A stretch of DNA of 31,632 nt from Gnetum montanum (Eukaryota; Streptophyta; Gnetopsida; Gnetales; Gnetaceae). The translations under genes and the position numbers were made by a program. The stretch spans positions 28,668 through 60,299 of the forward strand of contig MNCI01022543.1 in assembly GCA_015680685.1 (NCBI GenBank). The letters are read 5' to 3'. The notes beneath the pieces are model-generated. The model was not told the origin of the DNA and searched no databases. It was given only the letters and a program-made list of their open reading frames with translations. Below, piece by piece: positions 9,992 through 20,100 of the stretch; position 1 is the stretch's first letter, and each line of letters opens with the position of its first letter.

Positions 9992-10029
9992 CACGTGTAC
10001 GCGTGCCAAAGGTTAAACTCTTTTAAATA
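9992..10029 (+). promoter_or_regulatory. Probable WRKY promoter: G-box and TATA-like element
   Basis: CACGTG at 9992-9997 is a perfect G-box, the core bound by bZIP and bHLH factors and part of ABA-response elements. It is followed by ACGCGTGCC. A TATA-like TTTAAATA lies at 10022-10029. A start site about 30 bp downstream would give a leader of roughly 470 bases before the ATG at 10533. A CT-rich (TTC)n tract at 10421-10447 is typical of plant leaders or promoters. No transcript evidence was available. Confidence 0.45.
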
Positions 10030-10068
10030 GTTACAACAATATTCGCCGTCAGTACGCCAGGAAGAGAT

Positions 10069-10423
10069 ATGGGCAACAGAAAAAAACCAGACAAACTACG
10101 AAAACATAGTTCTCAAATCCAGCACCATGATAACTGCGACTGTAACCACGTCGTCATCCATGGGCATGGCCCATGTCATGGACCATAGCCATGGCCATGG
10201 TCGTGGACGCTGGCCAACCGGCGAACGCGAACCGGATTTATGTGAGGTCACGTCATCTTATGTCAACAACCACGCAATGAATGAAGAAACCAAGAACGCA
10301 GCGAAAGAAAGAAGGAATAATGTTGTTTTTCATGCCCTCGCGAAAGCTCTCATGTTCTTCTGCCTCCCCTGCCAAATCGAAAAGTCTCCGATTTTGGCTC
10401 TGCTCGCCAATTTCCGATTCTGA
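10069..10423 (+). promoter_or_regulatory. Possible upstream ORFs in the WRKY leader
   Basis: If transcription begins near the TATA-like element at 10022, the leader has an ATG at 10069 opening 39 codons (stop 10186-10188). An overlapping ATG at 10127 opens 98 codons (stop 10421-10423). Both end before the WRKY ATG at 10533 and are in other frames. The overlap runs through a CATG-rich, CCATGG-palindromic block (10157-10205). Such uORFs would reduce main-ORF translation. The peptides match nothing I know, and a later transcription start would remove them. Confidence 0.3.
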
Positions 10424-10532
10424 TTCTTCTTCTTCTTCTTCTTCCATTCGAGCATTGCCATTGGCCTCGGCTTTGCCTTAGTATTAAGCACCACTGCGCA
10501 GACGCAGACGAAGCTACACAATCTCTGTATCG

Positions 10533-13500
10533 ATGCCGACGCCTGCCGCCGCGGCAGCGGACGATGCTCCAGGGCAAGTTTCAGCAGAAACGGAAGCAAA
10601 ATCAGCAGCAACTTCCGTTAAGAGCGAGATTGAAGCTGGAACTGGAACTGCGACTGCGACTGCGAATGTGAAAAAGAAGCAGCAGTTGCAGGCGTTGACT
10701 CTGCCTCCGCCTCTGCCTCTTTCTCCTCTGCCATTGCTTTGGACTCCAGGCTGGGAATCATTGTTCACAGGAACAGGAGCAGGAACAAGTAGCGGTAGTT
10801 TGTTTGGATTGGGCCACAGCCCTGGTCCAATCACTTTGGCCCGCTCATGCTTCGGCTCCCCCGGCGACGTGGCTGCTGCTACTACGCCCGGGAGCGACGT
10901 GGAATTCAAATCCTTTTCGCAGCTTCTCGCCACCGCCATAGCTTCACCTTCTGCCTCTGCTTCTGCAAATACGCCTGCGTCTGTATCACTTTCGCGAGGA
11001 GGCGCTGGTTTCTTTCCTCTGTCTCCAGGCTTCAGCCCCGGCCTCCTCCTCGATTCGCCACAGGTTCGTTCCTTTGCCTCCTTAATCTTAAGTTTTGTTT
11101 TCTTGTTCGAGCTCTCGAATTATCGGTCAAACTTGGTTCTAATAAATGGCCTTCGCTAGCTTAATTTGGTAATTTGTACTTGCGTTGTCAATTACTTTCC
11201 AAAAATAAAGAGTCGTCGGAAATATTTCAGCTTCTGGCCCCCAAAATTCAAACCACTTTTGGATTTCAGATCTTGTAAGCTTTCCTTTTTAGGCGTTTAC
11301 TTCCTAGTTTTTGCTTGCTGAATAGACTTAAGGGCTTTTGTTTTTGTACACGAACTAGAGATTGAGATTCTGTTCCTGTGTGAATGCCCTGCTTATTATG
11401 AATACGAAGGAGATTGGTAAATTTCGTGTGTGCATTCACCCGCCAAACACAATGATTGGGAAAACAAAACGAGATAGCAACCCCTGCAACTACTCATTTG
11501 CAAGACTAATTTTATGCAGCATCGACTTTTTGGCAATAACGCAAATGTCCACCGCTGTTTAGATTTTACAACAGGTATGAAGCTCAAATGGATAACAAAC
11601 AGAGCGATACAGGACACCGAAATCGATGCTTTACATTCATGCATATACAAGGATATATATATATAAATAAAGTGGTTGTGACCTGAAGTCTCAATGAAGG
11701 ATCCAGCGGGTTGAGGCATTTTAAGAGGAACACCTATGTCTCAGGTGCAGATTCATAGGTATCTGTCAAGCAGAGCTCGAGGGGTGAAAGATGATCAAAA
11801 GTCTAACCTTTAAACTGGTAAATTGGTAGACAAGCAGAAGCCTAACTTCTTTTAATCAACCTCAACCTTTTTCAAATGACTATTTGTCAGTTGACCATCA
11901 ATCCCTCCTGGAGGAAGAATGGTAGTTGACCATCAATCCCTCCGAGGAAGAATGGTGGTTGACCATCAATCCTGAATAAGAATTAAACAGCCTTTTTCAG
12001 ACTGATGACCATTTACCAGTTGACCATCAATCCCTGAATAAGAATTTAGGCAGATTGGAGTTAAGTCAACCTGAATTTTATTAAAACCTTTAGTTTTCGA
12101 GAAAATCAATGATTTTGAAAGTGATTTTTCTCCGAGTTTTGATTTTTGCGATTTTTGATTTCAATTTTTCGCCCAGTTTTTAAAGCTTTAGACCTCACAG
12201 AATTCATGGCTTACATTGTTTTCAACTAATTCCACCCAAAATAACTTCCGCCAAGCTCAAATCCAGGCCTTACTAGTTATGTATTATGCGTCTATATATA
12301 GATATAAATTAAAACGAATAACCAATCTAACAATTACCTGAAATAGGATATTTCTGTTACGCTACATGCATCTCTTGAAATTTTCTGCTATCATGGACTC
12401 CCTGTACTTGAAATCAACGAAAGAAATGAAAAATACAAGACATTAAAATACAATAAAAAAGATTGGATTAAGCTTTCTTTGTACTGAGCAGGCATCTCTT
12501 GGGGTATCACATCAAGAAGCGTTAGCACAAGTTCAAGCACAAGCCCAGTTACGAGGACGGTCATGTTTTGAATCTGCTCTGCCAGTATCATCATCGTGTC
12601 AGGTAGAGGAGTACCATGCTGGGGCAGGTGGCGATCAAGGCAATGGCAAAGGTGAAGGCACAACCCATGCAGCAGCAACAGTCGTGGATGAGAATAATGA
12701 GGTGGTTCTGGCATCTCAGCCTAGTACAGAAATCACCCAGAAATCCTTATCCACTGTAACCCTTGCTCCTGCTGATAAACCAGCTGATGATGGTTATAAC
12801 TGGCGGAAATATGGCCAGAAAGCTGTTAAGGGAAGTGAATACCCTCGCAGCTACTACAGATGCACTTATGTCAGTTGTCCGGTGAAAAAAAAAGTTGAAC
12901 GTTCTCTTGATGGCGTAGTGACTGAAATTGTTTACAAAGGAGAACACAACCATTCACGACCCCAACATGGTAAGCCATTGGCTGCTTCTGCTCAAAACAC
13001 CATGTTTTCTGAGCAAGATTCTCCTCATGAGAAAGATCACAGTGAGACAAGAGAGCACGCAAATGCAATTGCTCTGGACGCTTCCATGGAGCTTGACATG
13101 AGCCAGGGCTGTTCTGTTGACGATGAAGAAGATGATGAAGCGGCCAGACCAGACAACGATGATGACGATAACGATGCTGCTGTTCCTAAAAGAAGGTACT
13201 GACATCTTTTTTGAATTTATAACCAACGGCACTGTGGATATATAATTCTGATTTTTTACGGATCTTGAAACAGGAAAAAGGAAAAGAACATACAAGATAT
13301 AGTGGCAGCCCCAAGAACGATCAAGGAACCCCGCATTATTGTGCAGACGACAAGTGATGTAGACATTTTAGATGACGGTTATCGTTGGCGTAAATATGGA
13401 CAGAAAGTAGTCAAGGGGAATCCGAATCCTAGGTATGATTTTTGAATTGGATTTTAACTTTGAAAATTCAAACTAGTCAGCTTCTTTTTTTTTAACCATG

Positions 13501-14438
13501 TAAATATTATTATCCTGCAAGCATTAGGTCTCATGGGTTTCTAGTCCCACGTTAGTATATAATTTCTAGATTTAAGTCTCCGAGACATGCTAATTGCGAT
13601 AAATACTGATCTTACCCAAAACCCTTGCACGGGACACTTCCTCGATCGATTTGTTAGAATGTATTGTCATTAAAAGTTCCATTTTTAAATTTAAAAGATC
13701 CTGTTACTCCTGTATTTAGAATGATGGTAATGTGCTTTTTAACTTGAGTTTATTTTCCGTGTATTATCTTCTCAGTTGTATGAAACGAGACTCTTCCTCA
13801 TAGGATGCTACTACGTTTCAGGATGTTACAGTACCATTTTTAAGTTTACCTTTTAAAATATAAAATCATCATTATTTTAACCTTCTTTTAATAAATGGGA
13901 TCGGCGACCTAGGTCTTTTGGTCATTAGCTTCGATAAAGAGCTTGATCTTTGTTTATTTACAAGTTATTCATATAATCTTTAATTATTATGTTAACGGCC
14001 TTTCTTTTTCCCTTTTCTGTCTTCTTTTTCTTTTGGTAACTTTCCGAAAACAGGGACACACAGAATCCTTTTTTAAAAAAATAGACTTGGTATCTGATTT
14101 CTTTACTCATGCCCCTTTAAAATATAAAATGATTTGCATATATGCCTTGCAGGTTCTTACCAGTCCATTCGTTCTTGTGCAGGAGTTATTATAAGTGTAC
14201 GAATGCAGGCTGCACTGTTCGTAAACATGTGGAGAGGGCATCAAATGATGCAAAAGCTGTTATTACAACCTACGAGGGTAAGCACAACCACGATGTGCCT
14301 ACATGTAAAAACAGCAATGATTCTGCATCATTGAATTCACAGTTCCATCATGGAACTCATGCTGTCACAAGGATCACTGCGTCCAAAGCTTCTGTGTCTT
14401 TGCTTGATCAGCAGATGGCACCCTCGTTGATTCACTAG
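10533..14438 (+). CDS. Group I WRKY transcription factor, four exons, about 549 aa
   Basis: This nuclear DNA-binding regulator is expected to bind W-boxes (TTGAC[C/T]). Exons are 10533-11063, 12492-13195, 13274-13432 and 14183-14438; all introns are GT-AG and the frame stays open to TAG. Residues about 126-133 (KSFSQLLA) and 160-177 ([14 protein letters not shown], with SP at 164, 168 and 175) form the group I N-terminal region with a MAPK-type SP cluster. The N-terminal WRKYGQK is at 281-287 with zinc ligands C301, C306, H329 and H331. An acidic tract follows at about 387-405. A basic stretch, KRRKKEK (410-416), is a likely nuclear localisation signal. The C-terminal WRKYGQK is at 450-456 with C470, C475, H499 and H501 (CX4CX23HXH). 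Intron 3 splits the Arg codon (R465) of the C-terminal domain, the conserved position in WRKY genes. The [16 protein letters not shown] phrase (181-196) suggests the WRKY3/4-like part of group I. Exon 1 is much more GC-rich than its surroundings. The start at 10533 is the first ATG in this frame and is inferred. Confidence 0.9.
11868..12069 (+). promoter_or_regulatory. W-box repeat array inside WRKY intron 1
   Basis: Four copies of GTTGACCATCAATCC start one base before 11891, 11926, 11959 and 12020. Each contains a perfect W-box, TTGACC. A fifth W-box on the minus strand (TTGACT) lies at 12064-12069. The first two repeat units are 35 and 33 bp, sharing GAGGAAGAATGG. The third is 61 bp and the fourth shares CTGAATAAGAATT with it. 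A leading CCTTTTTCA(A/G) precedes units 1 and 4. WRKY proteins bind TTGAC[C/T], so the array could let this or another WRKY factor regulate the gene from within. Confidence 0.5.
12486..12491 (+). promoter_or_regulatory. NAGNAG tandem splice acceptor of WRKY exon 2
   Basis: GAGCAG gives two in-phase acceptors. Using the first makes exon 2 start at 12489 and adds one Gln, giving 550 aa. Using the second starts exon 2 at 12492 and gives 549 aa. CAG is generally preferred over GAG, so I used 12492. Confidence 0.6.
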
Positions 14439-15437
14439 AGCTAAAACAGCGGAGGTGCATAATACATATTTGTAAACTTTGTCAAGCTGAAAGCACGCTC
14501 GTGCCGAAGGTGTATTTTTGACATGAAAGAAATTATTCGAATAAGTTGTGCACAAAAATCACCAACATTTAACTATCCAACCTCTTAGAGACCGAGCTGG
14601 AAAAAAATTTCGATTCCTAGATACATACGGTAAAACTTAGAAACTGGAACACCAAAAATGGCGTATCAGTACGGTTTCTTCGTGTATTGATATAGGCAAA
14701 CATTTGCAACTCTGTAACAAGCACCCTGTATTTTTGTATGTGACGGGTCCAGCAGCAGCATACGATTTCATCTTGAAAGTGACCAGCAATCGTGAAATAA
14801 AAAATGAAGAACAAATCAAGAATTCTTTATTTAAACTTAAAAGAATTCCTATGGAAGACAATATTTTGTACGATGCTATTTATTTAATTTAAAGAATTTC
14901 AATCGAAGACAGTATATTGTGTATGATGTTATTTAATGTTTCAACTGGACAATAGATTTTCCCAGTTTTTTAATGGATTCTTAGTTCAGTTTGGTTTAGT
15001 TAAAGGTAATTGCCCCTTATTCAAAGGTATAGATTTGGCTATTTTCGTGACTTTTGAGTCCTCTGTTAAGCGGATAGGTAATGCTAATTTAACGTGAAGT
15101 TGACAGTCTTTCCGGCTTCATGAATAAAATTATTTTCAAAAACTACAATAAAGCAACTTTTATTTTATGTATTATTGATAAATTAAAGTATTCTATTTTT
15201 ATTAATAATTATGTTAGTTTAGAATTTCTTAATGGCTACATTTGATATGGTTGCCATATCACTATTTCAAATGTTAACAAGCTTATGGTAAAGAACAAAT
15301 ATATGATTATTATTTACATGTATTTTATGTAAAAGCACTCATTAATGGCTACTAGTATATTCTCTTCTTCAAGTAATTTGCAAAACTCCTTGTTTTCTTA
15401 CCATTTAAAATAACTAAGAGATCTTTTATAAAAGGGT
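14439..15437. other. WRKY 3' flank with probable poly(A) signal
   Basis: An AATAAA at 14796-14801, about 360 bp after the stop, is a fair candidate for the WRKY poly(A) signal. The rest, to about 15437, is AT-rich. Small frames at 14617-14892 have no recognisable content. Confidence 0.4.
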
Positions 15438-17193
15438 TGTTGGGACTCAAATATCTATACACACTTAAAGCATACCCTAAAGCTATTTAAGGTAGTTCAA
15501 GTATATACTACTTCTCACCACATGAACTTCAAGAGGCATGTGCTTACTTCAACAATGACAACCCTACCATATTAACACTTCCATACTCCCACGCACTAAC
15601 ACTAACACATGCATTATGTGAACTACAAAAAGGGTAGCTCCAACTCCCAAGGTAGAAAATGCCTTTGCATCGATGCTAGCACCAAATAACTTTGGGTTTT
15701 TAATAGTTCATTTGAACCCTATAGATCCTACTAGCTAGCCAAACCCACAAACACTATCACTAACCTTACCTTTCCAAAGGACCAACAAAGTGTGATCCTT
15801 CACCCCAAACATCTCTCAAACTACCACAAAAATTGAAACCTATAACCTACCCCTCTATTGGTTGACAACATACTTAACTTGCAAACCTTCAACTAGACCT
15901 TTGCTGCCTTAGAGGAAGATGACAAAGCCCTCAACCCCTATTAGCATTGTTAGCACCACCATGGCACCATCTGTGACAACTACTGGTTGTCTTTGGTTTT
16001 CCCATTATTTTGTGGTTGCCTATCATGTTTCCCACCGGGACAAATTTTTGTTTTTACCATGTTTACAAGAAATTTTTTTTGGTGACCCTTAGGGCCATAT
16101 CTCTGTCAAATTTTTGTTTTTAGCATGTTTACAAGAAATTTTTTTTGGTGACCATTAGGGCCATATTTCTGTCGTTTTCTGTTGGATGCAAAACTATTTC
16201 CCGGTTAATATAAATTACTTTCTGAGTTTTTCCCCAAAAAATGACAGCACCAACATAATATTTTAGCATAATTTTTCACATAACATAAGTAATACTAGGA
16301 CTACTTTAAACATAATTTGGACTTACAATTTATTTAACTTTCCAATTAAGTAGTAAGACATTTTATCAATGGAATTAACCTTTTTTTCTAGAACAAGAGA
16401 TGGCTGAAGTTGCATCTAAGTATGGTATTTACTCTCATGGTTTAAATCATGGTACATAAATTTATGCATTAATTTATTTTTTCTTATTATGATTTTCTTA
16501 TATTTATTGCCGGACATTACCCAATGTAACACCTTGCATAATCCTCGATACATCATCCGACATTCTGATGCAAGCAAAGTCTCGGGGCCTATGCTGACAG
16601 GCCTAGAAATTATCATAGTTGTACCACACTTACTCCCTGTAAAGGAGCAGTACTTTGAATGTCTTAATTATTCTTGGTTAATAACTGATTTATGGATAAT
16701 TAATATTTCATTCGATCCTTTGCTTTTTTTTTTTTTTTAAATAATTTCTTCTGCAGCATCAGCACTTAGAAGACAATCCCAAGTCATTAATCATATCCCA
16801 CTGAGAAAGCCTCCAACAGGTAGAATCTTTGCATATATATCGGTATTTCACAAGTTATAGGAACCAGGAATCATAAGACCATTTAATATCAAGAATTCAG
16901 GGAAGCGAAATCTCTACAAAAATAATTCTTTGAATATGTGCCGATTAAAATAAATTTTATCTTGTGAGTTGAGTTAAAACTGAGGCTAAAATATACATGG
17001 ACATAACTTTTATGGGCCCCATGTTAACATATCATGCTAAAAATTAAATTGACTGTATAGAAACTGCGACTGATAGAGAATTATTAAAATAAAACAGTAC
17101 CCCTTGGGTACGTCAGCTTAACAACCATAAATTAATGTATGCTAGCCTGATCATTTGTAGACTGAAAGGGACATACACACACAAGAAGTTTCT
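15438..17193. other. Convergent intergenic region, no confirmed gene
   Basis: This lies between the tail ends of the WRKY gene and CSL4. 15440-16000 is C-rich on the plus strand and unlike its neighbours, perhaps an old repeat. 16041-16172 is a 66-bp tandem duplication. Around 16395-16810 there are short open stretches with splice-like borders; the clearest is 16757-16819, preceded by CTGCAG and followed by GTAGAA. I could not join them into a recognisable protein. A clear CSL4 poly(A) signal was not found near its stop. Confidence 0.35.
16041..16172 (+). repeat. 66-bp tandem duplication
   Basis: Two units, 16041-16106 and 16107-16172, start CAAATTTTTGTTTTTA(C/G)CATG and contain TTTACAAGAAATTTTTTTTG. 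They differ at only a few positions, so the duplication looks recent compared with the decayed elements around it. Confidence 0.85.
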
Positions 17194-20100
17194 TCAACTC
17201 AACTTTGCAACTTTTCTTTTTTCAATTTGTCCTGTCAAAGGGCACTGCATTTTATCCCAGTCAATTGCAATCATTTGCACACCTGTAAAATCCAGAAAGT
17301 AGTAAGTAGTTAACCAGGTTAATTAGTAGTATTTTTCTAGCATAGCATCACGACACAAAGTCAGAAACTTCAATGCTTGTGCAGAATACAACAAAATCTC
17401 CATAAAATTGCAAGGAGATAGAAGTTACAAATAAATAAATAAATAAATAAATTCTTACGCTTGCTTTGAGAAACAACAAACACAACCATGCTGGTGACAA
17501 CTTGATACTTTAAGGCTATGGTTTCCCTTTCAACATATTTACCATCATTACTTTATTCCCGTAAACTGTGATCCTGGAAACTGCAATTCTCATACATCTA
17601 ATCATGTACAGACATCGTTGCCAGGGGAATCCAAGGATGACCAGTACATTCAAGGCAGAGAAGAAGCCTGTTGCGGGAGACATTAGGCTACAATATCATG
17701 TGTGATGGTTAACACGCAGGAAATGGAACCCTTTTAAACATTATGGTGGGTTCCGCGAATCGTTGTACCTAAAGGTCATTAGTGCCTCTGGCAACGTGAA
17801 AAATCATCAAAATTTGTTTGAGCCTTTCAAGGAGGCAATAAAAGAAGCAGTGTTAAACAAGGTTATCTATGTATGCACCAAGCCAATAACTAAAACTTGT
17901 ACGATCAGTGCATTCGATCATACAACAAATTCATTAATTACATTGCTAAAACCCATGTGGCATTAAAAAAAGTTATTAAATCATCTATTACCATCCCACC
18001 CATGTTGTCTTGGGATTGTTCATGCCGGCACTTAAGTCCATATCAAGCAACCAGCCCGTCATGAAAACATAAAAAATTAAACTAGAATACAGACATCAGT
18101 AGCGAAGGAGATAAAAGCATATAAATTGAATTGCCTGAAAAAATGATAAATTTCAATATGCATGCAAAGATATTTGTGTACCCATATAAAACCATAAAGG
18201 GGGAATAAAAACAAAAACCACAAGGAGCCTGCTGCCAGGTTTAGAAATGAATGTATTAAACCGCATTGGGTGCTTTCTTTCTCAATATATCAATCTAATT
18301 TCAGCTCAATTAACCAACATAGCAAACAGTTCTAATCCCATTCTTCAACTCACAGACAACCAATATAATGATGCCAATTAACCTCCCTCAACAAGGCAAT
18401 ACAAACTTTTACACAGGAAGTAACAAATACAACCTACATAAATTTTCCATAAGTGAAAGAAGAAACAGTTGGCATATGACAACCTCATTAAAATGCCTGT
18501 TATAAGAAACAAACCTGACAAACTTGTTGCATGTACAACTCCCAACTCATTCTTTGCCGTAGAAAGTTGGTATGCACGAGCATCACCAAGAGACAGCTAA
18601 TAATACCATTAAGGATCTCAATGGTAATGCCTTTTAAAACAACCAGCATAAAAAATGAATTCTAAAAAAGATACAACATGAAAGTTCAGCTGATCCTTAC
18701 ACTATGACATTGCATACACATTTGCAAGAAAAGAATTCCCTTAAAAATGCACTTTCTAAAAGAGTGTTAAAAGGCAAAAAATTGTATGCATTGCCTGTCT
18801 GGCTGTATAAAAAATTTAAATTTTTTTGAAATTGAATCCATATAAGATTCTAAATTATAGCTGCCAATATTGGATATGAAACTTACTGTATTCTATGTTT
18901 ATTACTAAAGATAACAAAACTCTGTTTAGTTACCTTATATGTAATAAGTTGCAAAGTTGGGAGTTAAATTATGTTACTGTTTTGTTTGTTTAAATCCGTT
19001 TTTTTAATTTGTTCTTGTTTCTTTAACTTGTTTTTATATGATTTATCATTAGCTTTTTCTTTCATTGATAATTTTACTTTTCCTAAAACTAGTGTTCTAC
19101 ATTTTAAAATTAATTCTTTTTTTAATCTAAAACAAGTCATCATACTTTTCCTAAAACTAGCCATTTTTATATGTAAACTAACCATTAACCACTACATCTC
19201 AACTAATCATTAACTGTAATACTATGCAGTCTCTCTCTAATCCTTGAGAAATCAATTACAGATGATAAATCTAGTATGATTTGAAACATCATGCAAAAAA
19301 AAATATGCACGCTAGGAATAGTACAGTGGATATAAGACAGAAATAGCAACTTCAATATCAGTAGAAATTTTTAAAAATAATCGAACAGAAATCAAGTATA
19401 TAACAATAAGTATTTTAGCTTTTCTCAAGGGGTCATCATTTGAAGTGATGGTAAGGTGCTTGTTTCTCAAGTCAAAATAAGATCATTTATCATTTCGAAT
19501 GACAACATGTTGTTTAGCAACTCGAGGACGAACCTGCAATGGTGTAGGATTTTTTACATTTCTGACAAATGGGGCTAAAAAACTTATGATGCTATGAAGT
19601 GGATATGCAAGAACAGAAATAAAAGAAGACTGAATAGCTGCTTCAGAATCTAGTAAAAGACTTATAAGCATAACTTCCAAATGTAGCGATTTGGTAGTCA
19701 GCAACTAAATAAATTTCACGCATCAGGCACCAAGGTTAAAAGCATAAATAAATAGCCCAAAAATGTTTAAGTCTAGATAATGACTTACATGGTTGATGAT
19801 ACAGTATCCACCTTGGTAACAAGAAAACCAAAACTAGGCAATAAGATGAAAAGACCCAAGATTCATAAGAACTGAAAAAAAAAAAAACTATTCAAACTCT
19901 CAATAATGAGATGGTAGTATGAACTAGAAGGATGATTTTTCAAACAACGGAAAAAGGTTACCAAGAGATCCATTATGCTGTATGAATAATATAATTAGCA
20001 GTGTTATAAGTCAAGCCTTTGCCTGGGCATTTCTTTAAGACGAAATTGCATCAACAAGCAAAACTAAACTCCAAATTTAGATTTATAGTGCTCCCCCCAG

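Larger units (their letters stand above)
11064..12491 (+). other. WRKY intron 1
   Basis: This is a 1428-bp intron with donor CAG|GTTCGT and acceptor at GAGCAG. It contains a (TA)n tract near 11652, an imperfect repeat array carrying W-boxes at 11868-12069, and otherwise AT-rich DNA. Frames inside it (for example 11362-11562) carry no recognisable domain. Confidence 0.75.

Noticed and set aside
10514-10939. 141-codon open frame on the minus strand opposite WRKY exon 1
   Set aside because: It lies fully antisense to a well supported GC-rich exon; the opening follows from the composition of that exon and has no recognisable domain.
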